Shown: positions 38,648 to 50,644 of the stretch, piece after piece | Layout: every line of letters begins with the position of its first letter | Position numbering within the stretch: the stretch's first letter is position 1 | Assembly (NCBI GenBank): GCA_013399875.1 | Contig: VXAZ01000440.1 | Location: forward strand, 42,566-106,565 | Direction: 5' to 3' | DNA: 64,000 nucleotides | Source: Gymnorhina tibicen | Lineage: Eukaryota > Chordata > Aves > Passeriformes > Artamidae | The notes under the pieces: generated by a model | What the model was told of the DNA's origin: nothing | Databases searched by the model: none | Seen by the model: the letters and a program-made list of their open reading frames with translations, nothing else | Translations under genes and position numbers: made by a program

Positions 38648-39923
38648 GCTTAAATTACATAAATAAATATTTATGCTCTTTAGGACAAAAAGCTTTTCCC
38701 CTTGAGCACGACATTGTATTTTTCTTGTGTTTATGCAAGTAAATGGTGTTCTGCTGCACCATTTTGCCATAGGACAGATACAGTTGATACAGATACAAGG
38801 ATGATTGTGAGCAAATAATCCAGAAATTCTTTGACTCCTGTGTTGAACTTGCTGCTTTTAGCTTCCGGGAGTCACCCAAGGTCATCACCTGTTCTTCCAA
38901 CTTTCTGTATGGGTGGAGTCTGTGTTAACTGATGAAAGAACATCGTCTGTGATTTTGTGAGTTGACAGAAAATGTAACTTTGTTTTACCAGTCCAGGAGG
39001 GGGCAGTAAATTTCTTTTTATTGTCTTTGGAATCAAGCCCAACCTTCTCTCACCATGAAAGGCTCTTCTCTTAAAAATAGCACTTTTTAAAATTAGAAAC
39101 CGGTATTGTTACTCCACGATTTCTTAGCACTGTCATTGTTTTTAACTCCCTTTTCCTGACAGTCTTTTTTATAAAGTAGAAAATAACCAGAACTTTCAAA
39201 ATCAGTCATTTGTAGCTTTGATCTTCAATATATTCAAAATAATCTGTAATACGATGGGAATTTTAAATATTAAAATTTTGTATGTAATTTATTCCATTCT
39301 TTTGTCAGTTTTGTTGGAAATACTCTTTTTTCAAAGAGCCCTGATGAAATGGAGCAGACTTTCCCTGTGCTAAAATAATCTTGTTTTCTTTTCTAACCCT
39401 AATATTCATGTACATATGCGTACAGAGGAATCAAACTGATTTTAAACACTCCCAAATTGCATGTTTGCATTTCTCAGTATATACAGTGAAATAGAAATGA
39501 ATAGGAGGCAAAAAAATCTGGTTTGTATGAATGCACATCATTTTTCTGGGCAGTTTTTATGATTCAAAGTTATTTTTCTTACTTGGCTTGGAGGTAAAAT
39601 GGAAATGATTATTGGCTCTGAGAGGGAGAAAACAGAAGTACAGATGTAGTGCATGTGACATTGGTTGTGGGAGGACAATAAGCTGTTGCAGTCAGTGGAT
39701 TCTTTGGAGTTTTGTTTTTGCTATTGGGCAAAGTTATTAGCATGAAATTTCAGGTGCAATTAAAGTGGTGTTGTGATTCCAAATAACCTCCTTGAAAGTT
39801 TTCACTGCTTATAATTGCTGCAATTCTCAAGAAGTTTCTGGGAAAAAAATCCCACGAAGCATAAGTGATAATACACTCATAGTTGGTCCAGAAGCTCATC
39901 CCAGAGGGAGCAGAAATAGTACT

Positions 39924-39960
39924 TTTCCTCCTCCTGCTCCTCCTCCTCCTCCTTTTCCTA
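39924..39960. repeat. CTC trinucleotide microsatellite
   Basis: An imperfect (CTC)n run interrupted by CTG. It makes the poly-leucine segment of the overlapping open frame and explains it without any gene. Confidence 0.85.
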
Positions 39961-42115
39961 CTTTTACTTGATCCTCCTCAAATGGGATATTTTTATAAGG
40001 TCTTGTTGATGTGTTGTGGCGTTATTAACTATTTTCAATTATTCATTATTATTAATGACTTATACTTAGGCACACATACTTGTAAGCCGGATGGGAGCTT
40101 TGTAAAAAAGCCCTGGCGGCTGAGGTGTTCTGAGCAGTGGAAATGTGTTCAGTGCCCTCAGTGCAATTGGCGCTGGTATTTGGACGGTATTCCTCGTGCC
40201 CTGGGAACACAGAGCGCTCCTGTGGTGGCACAGGTGGTGTTCCACAGACATATTTGCTGTTTATTTGGTGGATGAGTCTACTGAAATATTTCCTAAACCA
40301 ACTCTTTATCTTCACACCCTGTAATTTCTGTGTTTAAAATGTGTTCAGCTGATGGTTCATGACCCTGGTCCCCCACAAACAGCAACAGCTTATTTCTTCT
40401 GAAGGACAAACTGCTGTCCTTTATTTGTATGCAAAGTAATGTCCAAAATTACTTTGCATTTCACTGTTTTTATTTATTGCTTGTACTACTACTATCATTA
40501 TTATGCACTATAATGATTATTTAGTGAAAAAATATCCCAACTCTATCTTCTTAATGCCATTTGTGGAGTTAGAGGGTGCTGATGGGAAAAGAAATTATTT
40601 CACATGGAAATGAGTCTGAAATAAATTCTAGCCTACAAATTTAGAATAGGAGTGGGCTGGAAGAATGTGGGAGAAACTTTGTGAGTGACTTGAATTAATA
40701 AATGAAGTACAGATTTTGAATGAGCGCCAGCTCTGTTGAGTACAATAGCTCTGTGTAGAGCTAAAACTCTCAGACCAAAGTTATCAAAATCAGGTGCCTA
40801 AAATTGCATATATAAATGGGATTTGATTCCCAGAGTGTGAGTCAACCATGACTGGTGATGGGAGTTGATGGGAATTGCTTGTGGTTCCTAGCTATTAAAA
40901 ATAGATTGCTGGTAGATACTTTATTTTTCCCCAACAGACTATGCCCAATATATGATGAGTCCCTGTGTAACAGCATTTATTGATGATATGTAACTTCAGG
41001 GACATTTATCCTCCCCTATTTTTGTTTTTTAAGGTTAAGGACCTGAGCACTTGATGACTTTGCCTTTAACTTAGAAGTAATATGTCATATAATATAATTA
41101 TTTAGGATATTTGTTTTATATGTAATAGCTAATAAATACAGTATTTCTTTCCAGTGTTTCCTCAAAAGAGAAGGAAAACCTCTGGAGACTTACAGAAGCG
41201 TTTTAGCTAACTATTTATAGGTATTCTACACTGTAGTTACGTAGCTGAAGTCATCCTGGGGGTGCTCCAGTTGAATCCTAAGCACATTCCTTTGAACAAT
41301 CCCCTTTGTTTGTCTAGTGAGGAGCTCTTGATTACTCTTGTTTTCAAACTTAAAGTTTTCCAAGTCTCCCTGTGCTTGTTGGTACCTGGAATTTGGAGTG
41401 AGGGATCTCATGGGCTGCCTGTGCCACACTGTATTTCAAGTATTCTGCACTGGCAAGAGGAATCAGGGAGGTTGGGTTATACATTTCATTAATTTTATGG
41501 CTTTGTCATTCCTTACCCATTTTCTTTACTCTTTAGAAATGATGTATCCTTAAGCAGCAACCATACTGAAGCTATTTTTAAATCACTGTTGAGAATTGTT
41601 GCACACCAATATCATGCATTTTTCATTAATCTGATCTTTTCAAGATTTCTTTAATTCTTGCTTGACCTGAACTATTTCCTGCTACATTTTGTGTGTGAAA
41701 TCACTAGTACCGTTTTACTGCCTCTGACTGGAGGCACATGATGGTACTAGAATACAAATTGCATTCATCAGAACTTAGAAAATTCAATAGTCAAAGTGGG
41801 GAAATGAGCTTAAGCACAAACTCATCAAAGATGAACTTCAGTCCATTTTTCTTTTCATAGCTTGGTGTTAAAAGAGAGGCTGCATTCTGAAACAGTGATA
41901 CATAGCAAATAACCTGTTACTTTCAAAACAATATGTCCTTATTCTGTATTAAAAAGGGTCGCTTTTAGGTCTTTCTGTCTTCATAAGGTTCCTAACTATA
42001 GCTAATGTCTGATATTGATTCTGAATAATTTAAATCGCAATAAAATTGGGTTTTCATGACAGTCAGAGACATTTTATATTTAATGTTCATTTAAAGAAAC
42101 ATAGTGCCTTCTTAC

Positions 42116-42244
42116 CTTCTGAATTTCAAAGCCATTAAAGTAATTGCAGGTCGTTAAGCTAAATTTCTTTGAATAATCAGGACAGTTAATCTCATTCATA
42201 CACCATTCAAACCAATGGGCAGGAAAGAGTGGAATGGCAGGCAT
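42116..42244 (-). other. Candidate first coding exon on the minus strand (43 codons), unidentified
   Basis: On the minus strand an ATG at 42244 opens 43 codons that run directly into a strong donor, TTCAGAAG|GTAAGAAGG (exon ends at 42116). The peptide includes HWFEWCMNEINCPDYSKKF and then a short aromatic, cysteine-containing tail. Its density of W, C, Y and F without low complexity looks protein-like. An in-frame stop lies just upstream of the ATG and no pyrimidine-rich acceptor is close, so if real it would be a starting exon with 5' UTR upstream. I cannot name a family. The coding stretch is short enough to be chance. Confidence 0.25.
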
Positions 42245-45200
42245 GGATTTTCGAGAGATTCACCAGGTAGATCTTCTGATGTGCTCACCAGCATTTCCTC
42301 AGAAATCACCCTCATGCTTCAAACTTTTGGAACTTGAAACTGTGTTCTGCTTTTGTCTTTCAAAATGGATAGTCTTCAAAAGAGAGGAGGCTTAAGAGGA
42401 TTGTTTTCTTTCCCTTGGAGTAGCCAAATCACTGAAGTCATAAAAGATCATTATTGTGTGCTACCATGTGTTTTACCAGAACTTGCTTTATGGACATGTA
42501 AACTATCACAAAAACATTCCCAGATGATGCCCCGTATTTAGCAAGTGTTATGATTTAGTGTGAAGGCAGTTGGAATGCAAATGCATAAACAAATAGCTTC
42601 TAAAAATAAAAGTGTCTAGGTCTTATCGGGAGAATGGATAAACTTCATGTCTTAAAGTTATTGCTCACTTATTTGGAGGTAGAAAATGAGGGTAAGGCAA
42701 TGGGTTGGTGATGGAACAGACTGAAAGTGTCTGAGGTTGCAGACAAAAGCAGTGTGTGCAGGTGTGTGTCTCTGTCAGGCTCTGCCCATCTCTGCAGTGC
42801 TTTCTCAAACATCCCTACCCACAACACGAGGCAAGAATAGAGTAAAAACACTATCTCCTATTGCCTGCTTCATTAGTGAGCATGAAACTCAGAGATGAGA
42901 AACTGAGAGCTTGGAGTCTTGGGTATTTGGTGTGCTGGGGTGTTTGAAGAAGGGCAATGGTTCTGATCCCTATACTGTGAGTTGTGCTAAACAAATGCAA
43001 TTCATGAGGTGAACAAGAGCAAAATAAATGCTCCCGAGGGCAAAAGAGGGGAACGTGGGCCTTGTCCGTGCAATTGCTGTCCAACAGGCCTGCTCTGGAA
43101 TGAGGAGGGAAATGCCATCAGTTTGAGCCTTAGCAAGCAAGCAAAGGATGCTTTAGGGTTGCCCATCGGTGTGAGCAGCTCCTGCTGCACCGAGCAGCCC
43201 TTGGAGCTGCGGGGTCAGCCTGTGCTGCTGCTGGGCCATAAGGGGACGTGGACCTGTCCTGGGCCTTCGGATCCCTGCACTTGGGGGTGGCAGCTCCTCC
43301 CCCCGTCTCTCTGTCCCCTCTCAATACACTCTGTAAGGTGCTGTCTGTGGAACCAGTAGATCTCTTCCATCTGCCTACACCTTTGCAACTGTGTTTCATA
43401 ATTGGGGATTTATAGTCATACACACTGCTTTAAATAAGTTCAAATTTTCATGACAATAGACTGTAATAAAATTAAGATTTTTTTTTTTTTTTTGTTCTCT
43501 AAGGAAAGCCATAAAGCAGCTGTATTATTTTTATTCTTCATAGGAATTACAATGCACTTTAAAAAAAATAAAAAAAAACTTCCCACAAGGATTTAAAATT
43601 AAAAAAAGGCAACGCCCCATCTTTTCATATCCAAGACACATGACCAGGAAAGATTTTAAGCTCATTTTTGATCAGGCTTTTACTCTGTCTTTAATCTCCA
43701 CTAAATTGTGGAGATTAGTCTTGGTAGGAGACTTTCAGTCGTGATAACACTGGTGGTTTTGACTTTGCTTTTGGCTTGATGTTATTTATAATTAATTAGT
43801 TTACCATTCCTTTTCATAACAGGTATTAAAAGAACCCCAAATTCCTTATTACTGTTCTACAGAGTCTAAATATCTCTTAGAAACTGAGATATTTTTCAAA
43901 GGTGTCACACGTGCTCTGTGAAGAACTGATTTGCAGTCTTGCAGTATAAGCAAGTTAGATGCCTATGTTCCAAAAAAATGTAAGTCTTGAATTTCAGTAC
44001 CAACTATTAATATTTTGAGGTCTGATGACAGAACTTTCCTGTAGGACTCGCCTTGTTTCTTAAGCAGACTCACTAGATCTACATTTGATTTTGCTTACTT
44101 AGTAAATGGATATATTAGGTAACTTCAGTGAAATCAGTGGGACTTAGCTCCCAGCTTAGGCAAGATTTACAGCACTGATTTTAGTCGAATTGGCTATTTT
44201 TGTATTACGTTATGTTACATTTGAATCGATTATTTTAAAACTTAAAAATTAATACAAATTAATTATAAAAACTCCTGTTTTGAATTGCATAGTCTTTTGA
44301 TAAATATTCAAAAGTAACATTGGAATAGTGTTTTGAAGCTGCTGTTATGATTTAGAATGTGAGAGAATGCACTTAGAATAGAATGTTATTATTTTTCATT
44401 CTACTAATCGTTTTTTCAATTGTTTTAATTTTTGGTCTGTATTCTTACTTTTACTGACAATGTCTGAAATACACTCAAATGCATGTTGCAGCGCTCTGCT
44501 TAATTATCTTTATTTGTACACTTATATAAGGCAGAATATTTTCTTCCTATTCTATGTCTTGTCAGTCAGGTACATTTTATTGTTAAAATCTTCAAGACAA
44601 AAAAAAACAAACCAAAACCAAAGGCACCATTCAAGAACTTTGAGCTAAATGCATGAAGGCATGTGAGGAAAATATATAAATTATTCCCTAGAGTTAAATA
44701 ATGGATGTATGCTACGTAAGTGCCACAGTCCACATATGATGTTATCTGGAATTACAGCAATGATGTGCTGTACTTAAGCACATATATTTTAGTTATGCCT
44801 TTTGAATTCTTAGGAGTTCATTTCCCTTCCCTTGCTCAAAGCTAATGAACACTTTTTTCAACTGAGTTGACTTGCTGACCTGTTAGGTTTTGGTTTAACT
44901 TCAAAATGATGCTAATTTTTCAAATTCCTCCTGAATTTTCCTTGATTTCAGTGATTTCAATTGCCTCCAAGTTTCCTTTAACCAAAATTAATAATTACAT
45001 TTCATTATGCTCAAAGTCTGACCTTTTTAATCTGCGTATTTCTTGTACGCTATGCTGGCTTATTTCCACTGCAATGCATTAGAATGGAAAACTATTAGAA
45101 ATATTGATTTATCATTTATAATGCCCCAGTGATATATTGAAATGAAATTTGGATGCTGTCCAGCCCTCAGATAACATTGGCATTGTTGGATGAAGCTGCA

Positions 45201-45718
45201 TGATCTCATCCTAATTAATGTCCTGGTTCCATGTGAAAAGCACTGGGAAAATAGACCTGTGAGCTGGTCAAAACTAGGAGTTCAGTACTGAAGGCTGCTG
45301 AAGGTTGTAATTGTTACAGCATGCCACCTTTAATATTTAATATTCCATACACACAGAAAACATCGCTTGGCTTTCTCTCCTCTCTTTTTTGTTTTTCTTC
45401 CTGCCTCAACATTCCCTTGTTCTGGAGCTATTCTGGATAAGGTGTGGTGCACATGCATGGCGGGGCTTAATACAGCTCTGTGTTGGTTATGGGTCACATC
45501 CTGCAGTGCACTTGGTGCAGCAAAGCTTCTTTTAATGAGGTGAACTTCAAATCAAAGGAATTCAAAAGCATTTATCTCAACTTTTACATGTTTTTCTTGT
45601 GCTAAATCTGCGATCCCCACCACCTCCTGCATTGCAGCATATATTCATTCTAGTATCTCTTGTAGTATGGAAACTTCGGAACTTAAAGGTGTTTCCAGTT
45701 AGCATGTGTGTGCCCTAT
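42245..45718. other. Unique non-coding sequence with one GC-rich patch
   Basis: AT-rich sequence with long T and A runs at 43478-43493 and 43561-43580. Positions about 43010-43370 are clearly GC-richer, with frames of 97-116 codons on opposite strands. They resemble neither a known protein nor the LTRs further right; a degraded repeat or processed sequence is possible. The block at about 45080-45260 is of even composition and unique. No gene recognised. Confidence 0.5.
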
Positions 45719-46314
45719 TGACGCTGCTCGGTCCGGTGTGCCCTCGGCCAGAGAGGACACAGCATCTATCCTGCAGACGTCCATGAGCGACACTGCAAGG
45801 CTACAGCTGCTGTTTGAGCAATTGCTGGCTCCTCGTCAGAGGAGACACACCCCGAATAGCTAGATGTTAAGCTTCAGCATGTCCAGAGGCAAAGAAGCTG
45901 AAGGGACCCTTTGCCCAGTTTGCCAAAGGCTCTTATTCTTACGAAAAGGTTGGAGGCAAAAGGGCAAAAAGAGCTGAGAGTCCAGACTTTTATATGGGGG
46001 AGGGGAAAAGGGAACGACCAATGGGGTATAACCAAAGGGGAGGTACAACAAGGATACAGCCAATACAGAGAAGGAGATAAGGGAGTGACAACCCAGTGAA
46101 CCAGTTAGCAACTGAGAAGCGGAGAACTTGCCAGAACAGGGGAGGTGGTTAGGGCTTAGGAACTGCCCAAGAGGCAGTGGCTTACTCCTCCATCCCGGCC
46201 ATAGATCCGCCCTTGGGATCACTGTCCTGGGCGGGGAAATCTACCCAGGGGATGTCCTCCACATGAGTGGCACTCACATGCCACAGCCCTGAAGAGGGCT
46301 GGGCCACCACAACA
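45719..46314 (-). mobile_element. Solo LTR of an endogenous retrovirus, 6-bp TSD (CCCTAT)
   Basis: A complete LTR of 596 bp. On the minus strand it begins TGTTGTGGTGGCCCAGCCC and ends GAGCAGCGTCA, giving the TG...CA termini typical of retroviral LTRs. Identical 6-bp target duplications CCCTAT flank it exactly (45713-45718 and 46315-46320). The minus strand carries CCAAT-type motifs, a TATAAAAG box (45987-45994) and an AATAAG-like signal downstream, giving U3-R-U5 order. No gag, pol or env lies beside it, so recombination between the two original LTRs removed the interior. A 6-bp duplication is usual for alpha/beta-type (ERVK-like) elements; that class call is inference. Open frames inside it (62 and 120 codons) are shadows. 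Confidence 0.93.
45987..45994 (-). promoter_or_regulatory. TATA box of the minus-strand LTR
   Basis: The minus strand reads TATAAAAG at the expected distance from the LTR start, with CCATTGG boxes upstream. It would have directed transcription leftwards. Present activity is unknown. Confidence 0.65.
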
Positions 46315-46806
46315 CCCTATATATGGGGTGGCGTCTGTATTCACTGATTTTAGTCTTTATTCATTTATTTGAGCTTTTTTTCCCTGCTACCAATCAGTCC
46401 AACAGCCATTGGACTCGCAGGCTTGGTTTCCATATTGGCTTTTTTTTTTTTTTTAATGCTCTTTCCTTTTATCTCTGAGGCTTCTGAAGCCTCCCTTGCT
46501 CCTCTTTGTTCCCTGTGTGTGTGGAAGGCAGTGGAGGAGAGCTGTCCCCAGGTTCATGTGGAGTGAGCGGGAGCGGTGCTGCCGTCACTGGAGTTCCTGT
46601 CTGATTCCACAGTGATTGAGCTGCCTGGGCTTCAGGGAGTTTGGAAGGGCTGGGTTTTTATGGTTGATATGTTTTTGGTCATTTGTCATAAAATCATTCC
46701 ACCTGAGCTGTTTACTGGTCTGAATACTTAATTACTGCAGTAGCAGGGAATGGCACAAGCTGTTTCTGCTGAATATTCATGTAGAAATAGGAAATAGGTG
46801 GTGCTT
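46315..46806. other. Unique spacer between two solo LTRs
   Basis: 492 bp of host sequence, including the right copy of CCCTAT at its left end, a T-run of 15 at 46440-46454, and the left GTGCTT duplication at its right end (46801-46806). No gene recognised. Confidence 0.7.
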
Positions 46807-47327
46807 TGTTGTAGTCCCCGAGCCACCAGCTGGGATGGCTGGGGAACAAGGGGGCTCAGCAGCTCAGTGGTGGGTGAATTCAGAGATCTAACACCCCCCA
46901 CAAGACAGCTGGCCAGGATCCCCTCACCTGGTCTTGTGACCTGTGTGAGGAGGGTCCCCCTGGTTGGTCAGCAGCCAGACAGTCACTCTAACCTTGGGTC
47001 ACACCACATTGGCCCTCAGCTGTTGTCCCTCCCCTGTCTGTGTCCCTTGATAAAGAACTTGGCGGGCGGGGCCCGTCCTCTTGCTACCTGGCCAGCCTGC
47101 GTGCCGGTCAGAATAAACATCGGATCCCTCGCAAGAGCCATCTCTGGACTCTTTACTTCTGATACCGCTCGAGCTAGCAAGCTCTGTGTGGGCTTGGCCG
47201 CGTGCCTCCATCGCACGGGTGAGAGAGAAGCTGTATGCGAGGTGCAGAGCACCGCCAGGAGTTCCTGAGCCAGGAATTCTTAGGGAAAAGCAACAGTTTC
47301 CTCCACCAGCCAGGCCACGCAGCGACA
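46807..47327 (+). mobile_element. Solo LTR of an endogenous retrovirus, 6-bp TSD (GTGCTT)
   Basis: A complete LTR of 521 bp, starting TGTTGTAGTCCCCGAGCC and ending CGCAGCGACA, flanked by perfect GTGCTT duplications (46801-46806 and 47328-47333). It is GC-rich compared with its surroundings. A polyadenylation signal AATAAA sits at 47112-47117, downstream of GATAAAG and a GC-rich segment, and is followed by about 210 bp of U5-like sequence, so orientation is plus. There is no internal retroviral sequence. The 156-codon frame starting at 46798 and the opposing minus-strand frames are shadows of the LTR. It differs clearly in sequence from the neighbouring minus-strand LTR. The 6-bp duplication suggests an ERVK-like class. 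Confidence 0.93.
47112..47117 (+). terminator. LTR polyadenylation signal
   Basis: AATAAA inside the plus-strand solo LTR, about 305 bp from its start. It is the likely end-of-transcript signal of the former provirus. Confidence 0.7.
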
Positions 47328-49804
47328 GTGCTTCTATTTTTTTTTTTTATGAGGGTTTTCCCTAAAAAATATCCATTTTATTTTTGAAATGATGGTCAGA
47401 ACTTGTTTTATTTTAATCCTAATGTATGACAGAACAGTAATAATTTTATACTCCTAATGCATATTTCAAAGTTGGATTATTTCTTTCTAGTGGTCATCTA
47501 TTCCTCTCATGTTTTAGACACTGTTTGATTGTTCATACTTTTATAAGGATTTAACAATTCTTTCCAATACTTGAAAAATATAGAAGCAAGATGAAAAAAG
47601 TCAGTTTAATTTGTTTATGGGCAAAAGAAAGGAAACACTCAGAACTGTAAATATAATAACTTCATCTTTTTAGAAACACTTTAAACCTTCTAGGGGCTCA
47701 TTTTATTTTTAGGCTTTTATTTAAAGAAAACCAACAAACCCACAGGTTTGCATTTCCTAATTCTCACACTGTCCCTTCCTACTCAGGTGCTTCTTAAGGG
47801 AGGAGAAGAGTTGGATGAAAAAGCATAATTTTGGGTTTGGTGTGCTGTTAGAATTTTTATGTGTCATACAATATTTTATCTTGCACTGTGCTTCTTAGGT
47901 GTAAGTCTGTTTTGAGTGTTATAGCCACATTTACCATAGAGATGGATAAAACCAGAAAATTAATCTTTTAATTCTATTTTACATGGTTTCTGTTGTAAAA
48001 GAAACCAGCCATTTATGTTTGTTAGAGAAGAGCTCCAGTTAGTTTGATTTCATGAAAAGCAACAGACTCAAGATTATGAAAACCAAAAAAATCCACAAGT
48101 TAAGAATTACAGTTTAGAAAAGTAAAAGGAGATTTTTTTTTTTTTTTTTTAATTTGGGGGAAAACAAAAGACTTTGCAAACTCTAGTGTAATTGTGAATT
48201 ATCAAATCATATGACACTACAATGTTTAAAAAATGGAAAGGAAAATGCATTTTTACACGCTGTGCCAATAGAAGCTGCATTCAACAAATGACTATCAAAT
48301 AGAGCATACAGTGGTATTAGCACTCTGGCATGGAGGAACTGCCATGAAAATACTCTTCAGTCTGACATGATTTCATACAATTTTATGTGAGTCAATTTAA
48401 TGCAAAATCTGTTAATACAAGGACAGAGTTTTGGACAGATTTTTGATTCAGGTCCTCTTACTGCATCACATGCTTTAAACCTAAGAATAGAAATAACAAG
48501 ATTCCATAGTTACACTGAAGACAATTAATTTTGATCATTCCCAGGTGAGCAGTTTAATTATAACATGCTAAAAGAATTATTTAATATGTTCATAATAAAA
48601 TGGTGACCGGGCTACACTTTTGACCAGTTGTCATGGAAGATAATTTCTCACTCCAAACCTGCTCAGAATGTTCATTGATTTTATTCAGAATGGAGAGTGT
48701 TTCTTAGCTGAGTATGCTCACACTACTCCCATGACCCCACATTAGCATGCAGGGTTTGGAGACAGGTACCAATCCCAAAGTAACCCAGCTTGTCCAAATT
48801 TAATTACAAAATTACTCCTGTAGTGATGCTTTGTGAGTTGTTTTTATGATTTGCAAGTATCTCATAAATGTTATTAGTGCACCTTTATAAAATCAGTTGT
48901 CTTTGACAGTTCCTCCTCTGCTCTCCAGCTGATTGTTAGAACTGGCAGCTGAGTGACTGAGTTCAGGAGGATAGAGCTGCTGTACTTTATTGTGCAGGAG
49001 GCACTCGTGAACTTGTTTATGTAGTCTTTCCCTAAAGCCCCAAACATGTTAATACTCAGTGGTTTTCATTGCCACAGTGAAACTGAGAGTTCTCACTATA
49101 TATTTATGTGTAATTGTTCCAATGGACAGAACCTTGGGTTGTGGTTGTATGATATACTGACTATTTCAGTAGCACAAATGCTTTACAATGTCCTGGCTGC
49201 TTGTTTTTCCAGTCCTTATTTGGGTTCACTCAACTAGTTCAGAGTTTGTAACTTGAATTGTGTTAATGACCCAGCTTCCAACAGAATTGTAAGATCATTT
49301 TACTGATGCATCTTACAAAGGCGTTCTACCAGTGGGAGGAATGTGGTTCTCTGACAGGGTAGGAGGCCAAGCAAAAAGCTGGGAGTCTTTTAAGGGGCCT
49401 CCCTTAGAAGGCAAAGCCTGTAGTTGTGTGTCTGGGCTTGCAGTAGTCACCTACAAGTGGCAAGGCTGTTAACTGTTATTTGCCAAGAGTGGGGAGAAGT
49501 GGGAAAGAGAATGTGTAAACTGAAAGTAAGGACGTATCCAGCAGAATGGATATAGGCTGTGTCATTCTAATTCTATAAAGGGCTTAATCCAAAATGATTG
49601 TTCTGAGCAACTGGAGAACCTAAGATCTGGTGATTGGGATTTTACTGCCGTGCAGATAAGAGATTATTGCTTTTTAGGTTCCAGTGCAAATTATGTAATG
49701 TCAGTATAGTCCATTGAGGAAAGTTTAGCTACCTAAAGATAGAATACAACTGTTGTTTTTTCCCATTTATTTTACTGTTCTGCCTTTTCCTGCTTCCATC
49801 TCAG
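47328..49804. other. Unique non-coding sequence
   Basis: AT-rich DNA with a T-run of 18 at 48133-48150. The section about 48170-48620 is repeat-free, rich in homeodomain-type TAATTA/ATTTAAT motifs and unique-looking; it might be conserved regulatory DNA. A very pyrimidine-rich acceptor (CCTCCTCTGCTCTCCAG, ending near 48929) is followed by stops in all frames, so it could serve only a non-coding exon. No gene recognised. Confidence 0.5.
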
Positions 49805-49879
49805 CAGATAGGGATTCTGGATAGAGCTGGACAGTGTTCCCTAAAAGCAATGTTATCCCAAGGCCTGCTCAGAAGCCAG
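49805..49879 (+). other. Candidate internal exon (75 nt), unidentified
   Basis: The acceptor has a long pyrimidine tract (TGCCTTTTCCTGCTTCCATC then TCAG, ending at 49804), with a tandem CAGCAG that would allow a one-codon shift. The frame from 49805 is open for 25 codons to a CAG|GTGCTG donor (GT at 49880) and includes ILDRAGQCSLKAMLSQG. It is a multiple of three and phase 0 at both ends. The donor is weak after position +3. Just beyond the donor the same frame meets TGA, as expected for an intron. No homologue recognised. Confidence 0.25.
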
Positions 49880-50546
49880 GTGCTGTGAACAAGAGACACA
49901 TGAAGGGTCTTACGAATATGGAGTTACTCAAGTCCCCGTTTAACCGATGCCTCTAAATTGTACAGTCCACCTGAACTCACAATAAACCTTGCTAAATCTG
50001 GAAAGTTAGAATGAATAAACAACAACAACACCCAAAAAAAGGGAGGGTTTTCCTAACTTCAAAATGACAAAAACACTATGCATTTCATAAACGGGTCATA
50101 AATGGAATCTATACCAACACTTCAGCATTGTCTATTTACTTTAGTGTATAGGAAATGAATAGCTTGCAATTATATTTACTTCTGTTTTCAAATCCTGGTG
50201 CTCCAAATAAAAAGCAAGGATCTTTTTATTGTTCAGAGGAAAGTATTCCATATATAATGTATAATTTAGAAGCTTCTATGAATATTTGCTGAAGAAATTA
50301 ATGTTCACCCTATTGCATGAGGAGTTGGTATGCAACTTGTTAATATATAATAATATATATAATTTCCTAGCACTGACCTGAAAATCCATCCCTTGCTATC
50401 TCAGAGGTCAAGCTAGGTAATCCTGAAGCCAATTAGCTTTTGGAAGAATATATTAACTTATGAGAAATGTATAGTTTGGGCTGGGCAGTCTATATTGCAC
50501 TGTGGACTGGGAGAGAAAACCTTGTCTCCCATTGCTCTGATGCTGA
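49880..50546. other. Unique non-coding sequence
   Basis: AT-rich stretch with short AAC and AAT repeats (near 50020 and 50340). No gene or mobile element recognised. Confidence 0.6.
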
Positions 50547-50644
50547 AATCACAGAATCACAGAAGCACAGAGTGCTTTGGGTTGGAAGGGGCATTAAGGA
50601 TCATCCAATTCCACACCTCCCACTAGAGCAGGTTGCTCCAGCCA
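50547..50644 (-). mobile_element. CR1 LINE, extreme 3' end, 5'-truncated
   Basis: The plus strand reads AATCACAGAATCACAGAAGC, then TTTGGGTTGGAAGGGGCATT, then AGGATCATCCAATTCC, CACCTCCCACTAGAGCAGG and TTGCTCCAG. This is the reverse complement of a CR1 tail, so the element is on the minus strand with its 3' repeat end at 50547. The usual block with TGCCATGGGCAGGGA is missing, so a small internal deletion is likely. Only about 98 bp remain. Confidence 0.9.

Larger units (their letters stand above)
33361..42115. other. Unique non-coding sequence
   Basis: About 8.7 kb without a recognised gene. Frames up to 130 codons (37434-37823 and 39883-40275, both plus) are not supported by homology; the second begins inside a CTC microsatellite. 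A possible acceptor, GATTTGTTTCAAAGTTTTCAG, with donor AAAG|GTAGGG, occurs on the minus strand near 34670-34715, but the exon would be only 34 nt. The A/C-rich and CTC tracts are listed separately. No RNA gene or transposon was recognised. Confidence 0.55.

Noticed and set aside
38471..38770. 99-codon minus-strand hydrophobic frame resembling a membrane protein
   Set aside because: It is the translation of the A/C-only low-complexity tract.
45860..46222. 120-codon minus-strand frame
   Set aside because: Contained in the solo LTR at 45719-46314.
46798..47268. 156-codon plus-strand frame
   Set aside because: It lies almost entirely within the solo LTR at 46807-47327 and starts in its target duplication; LTRs of this type do not encode proteins.
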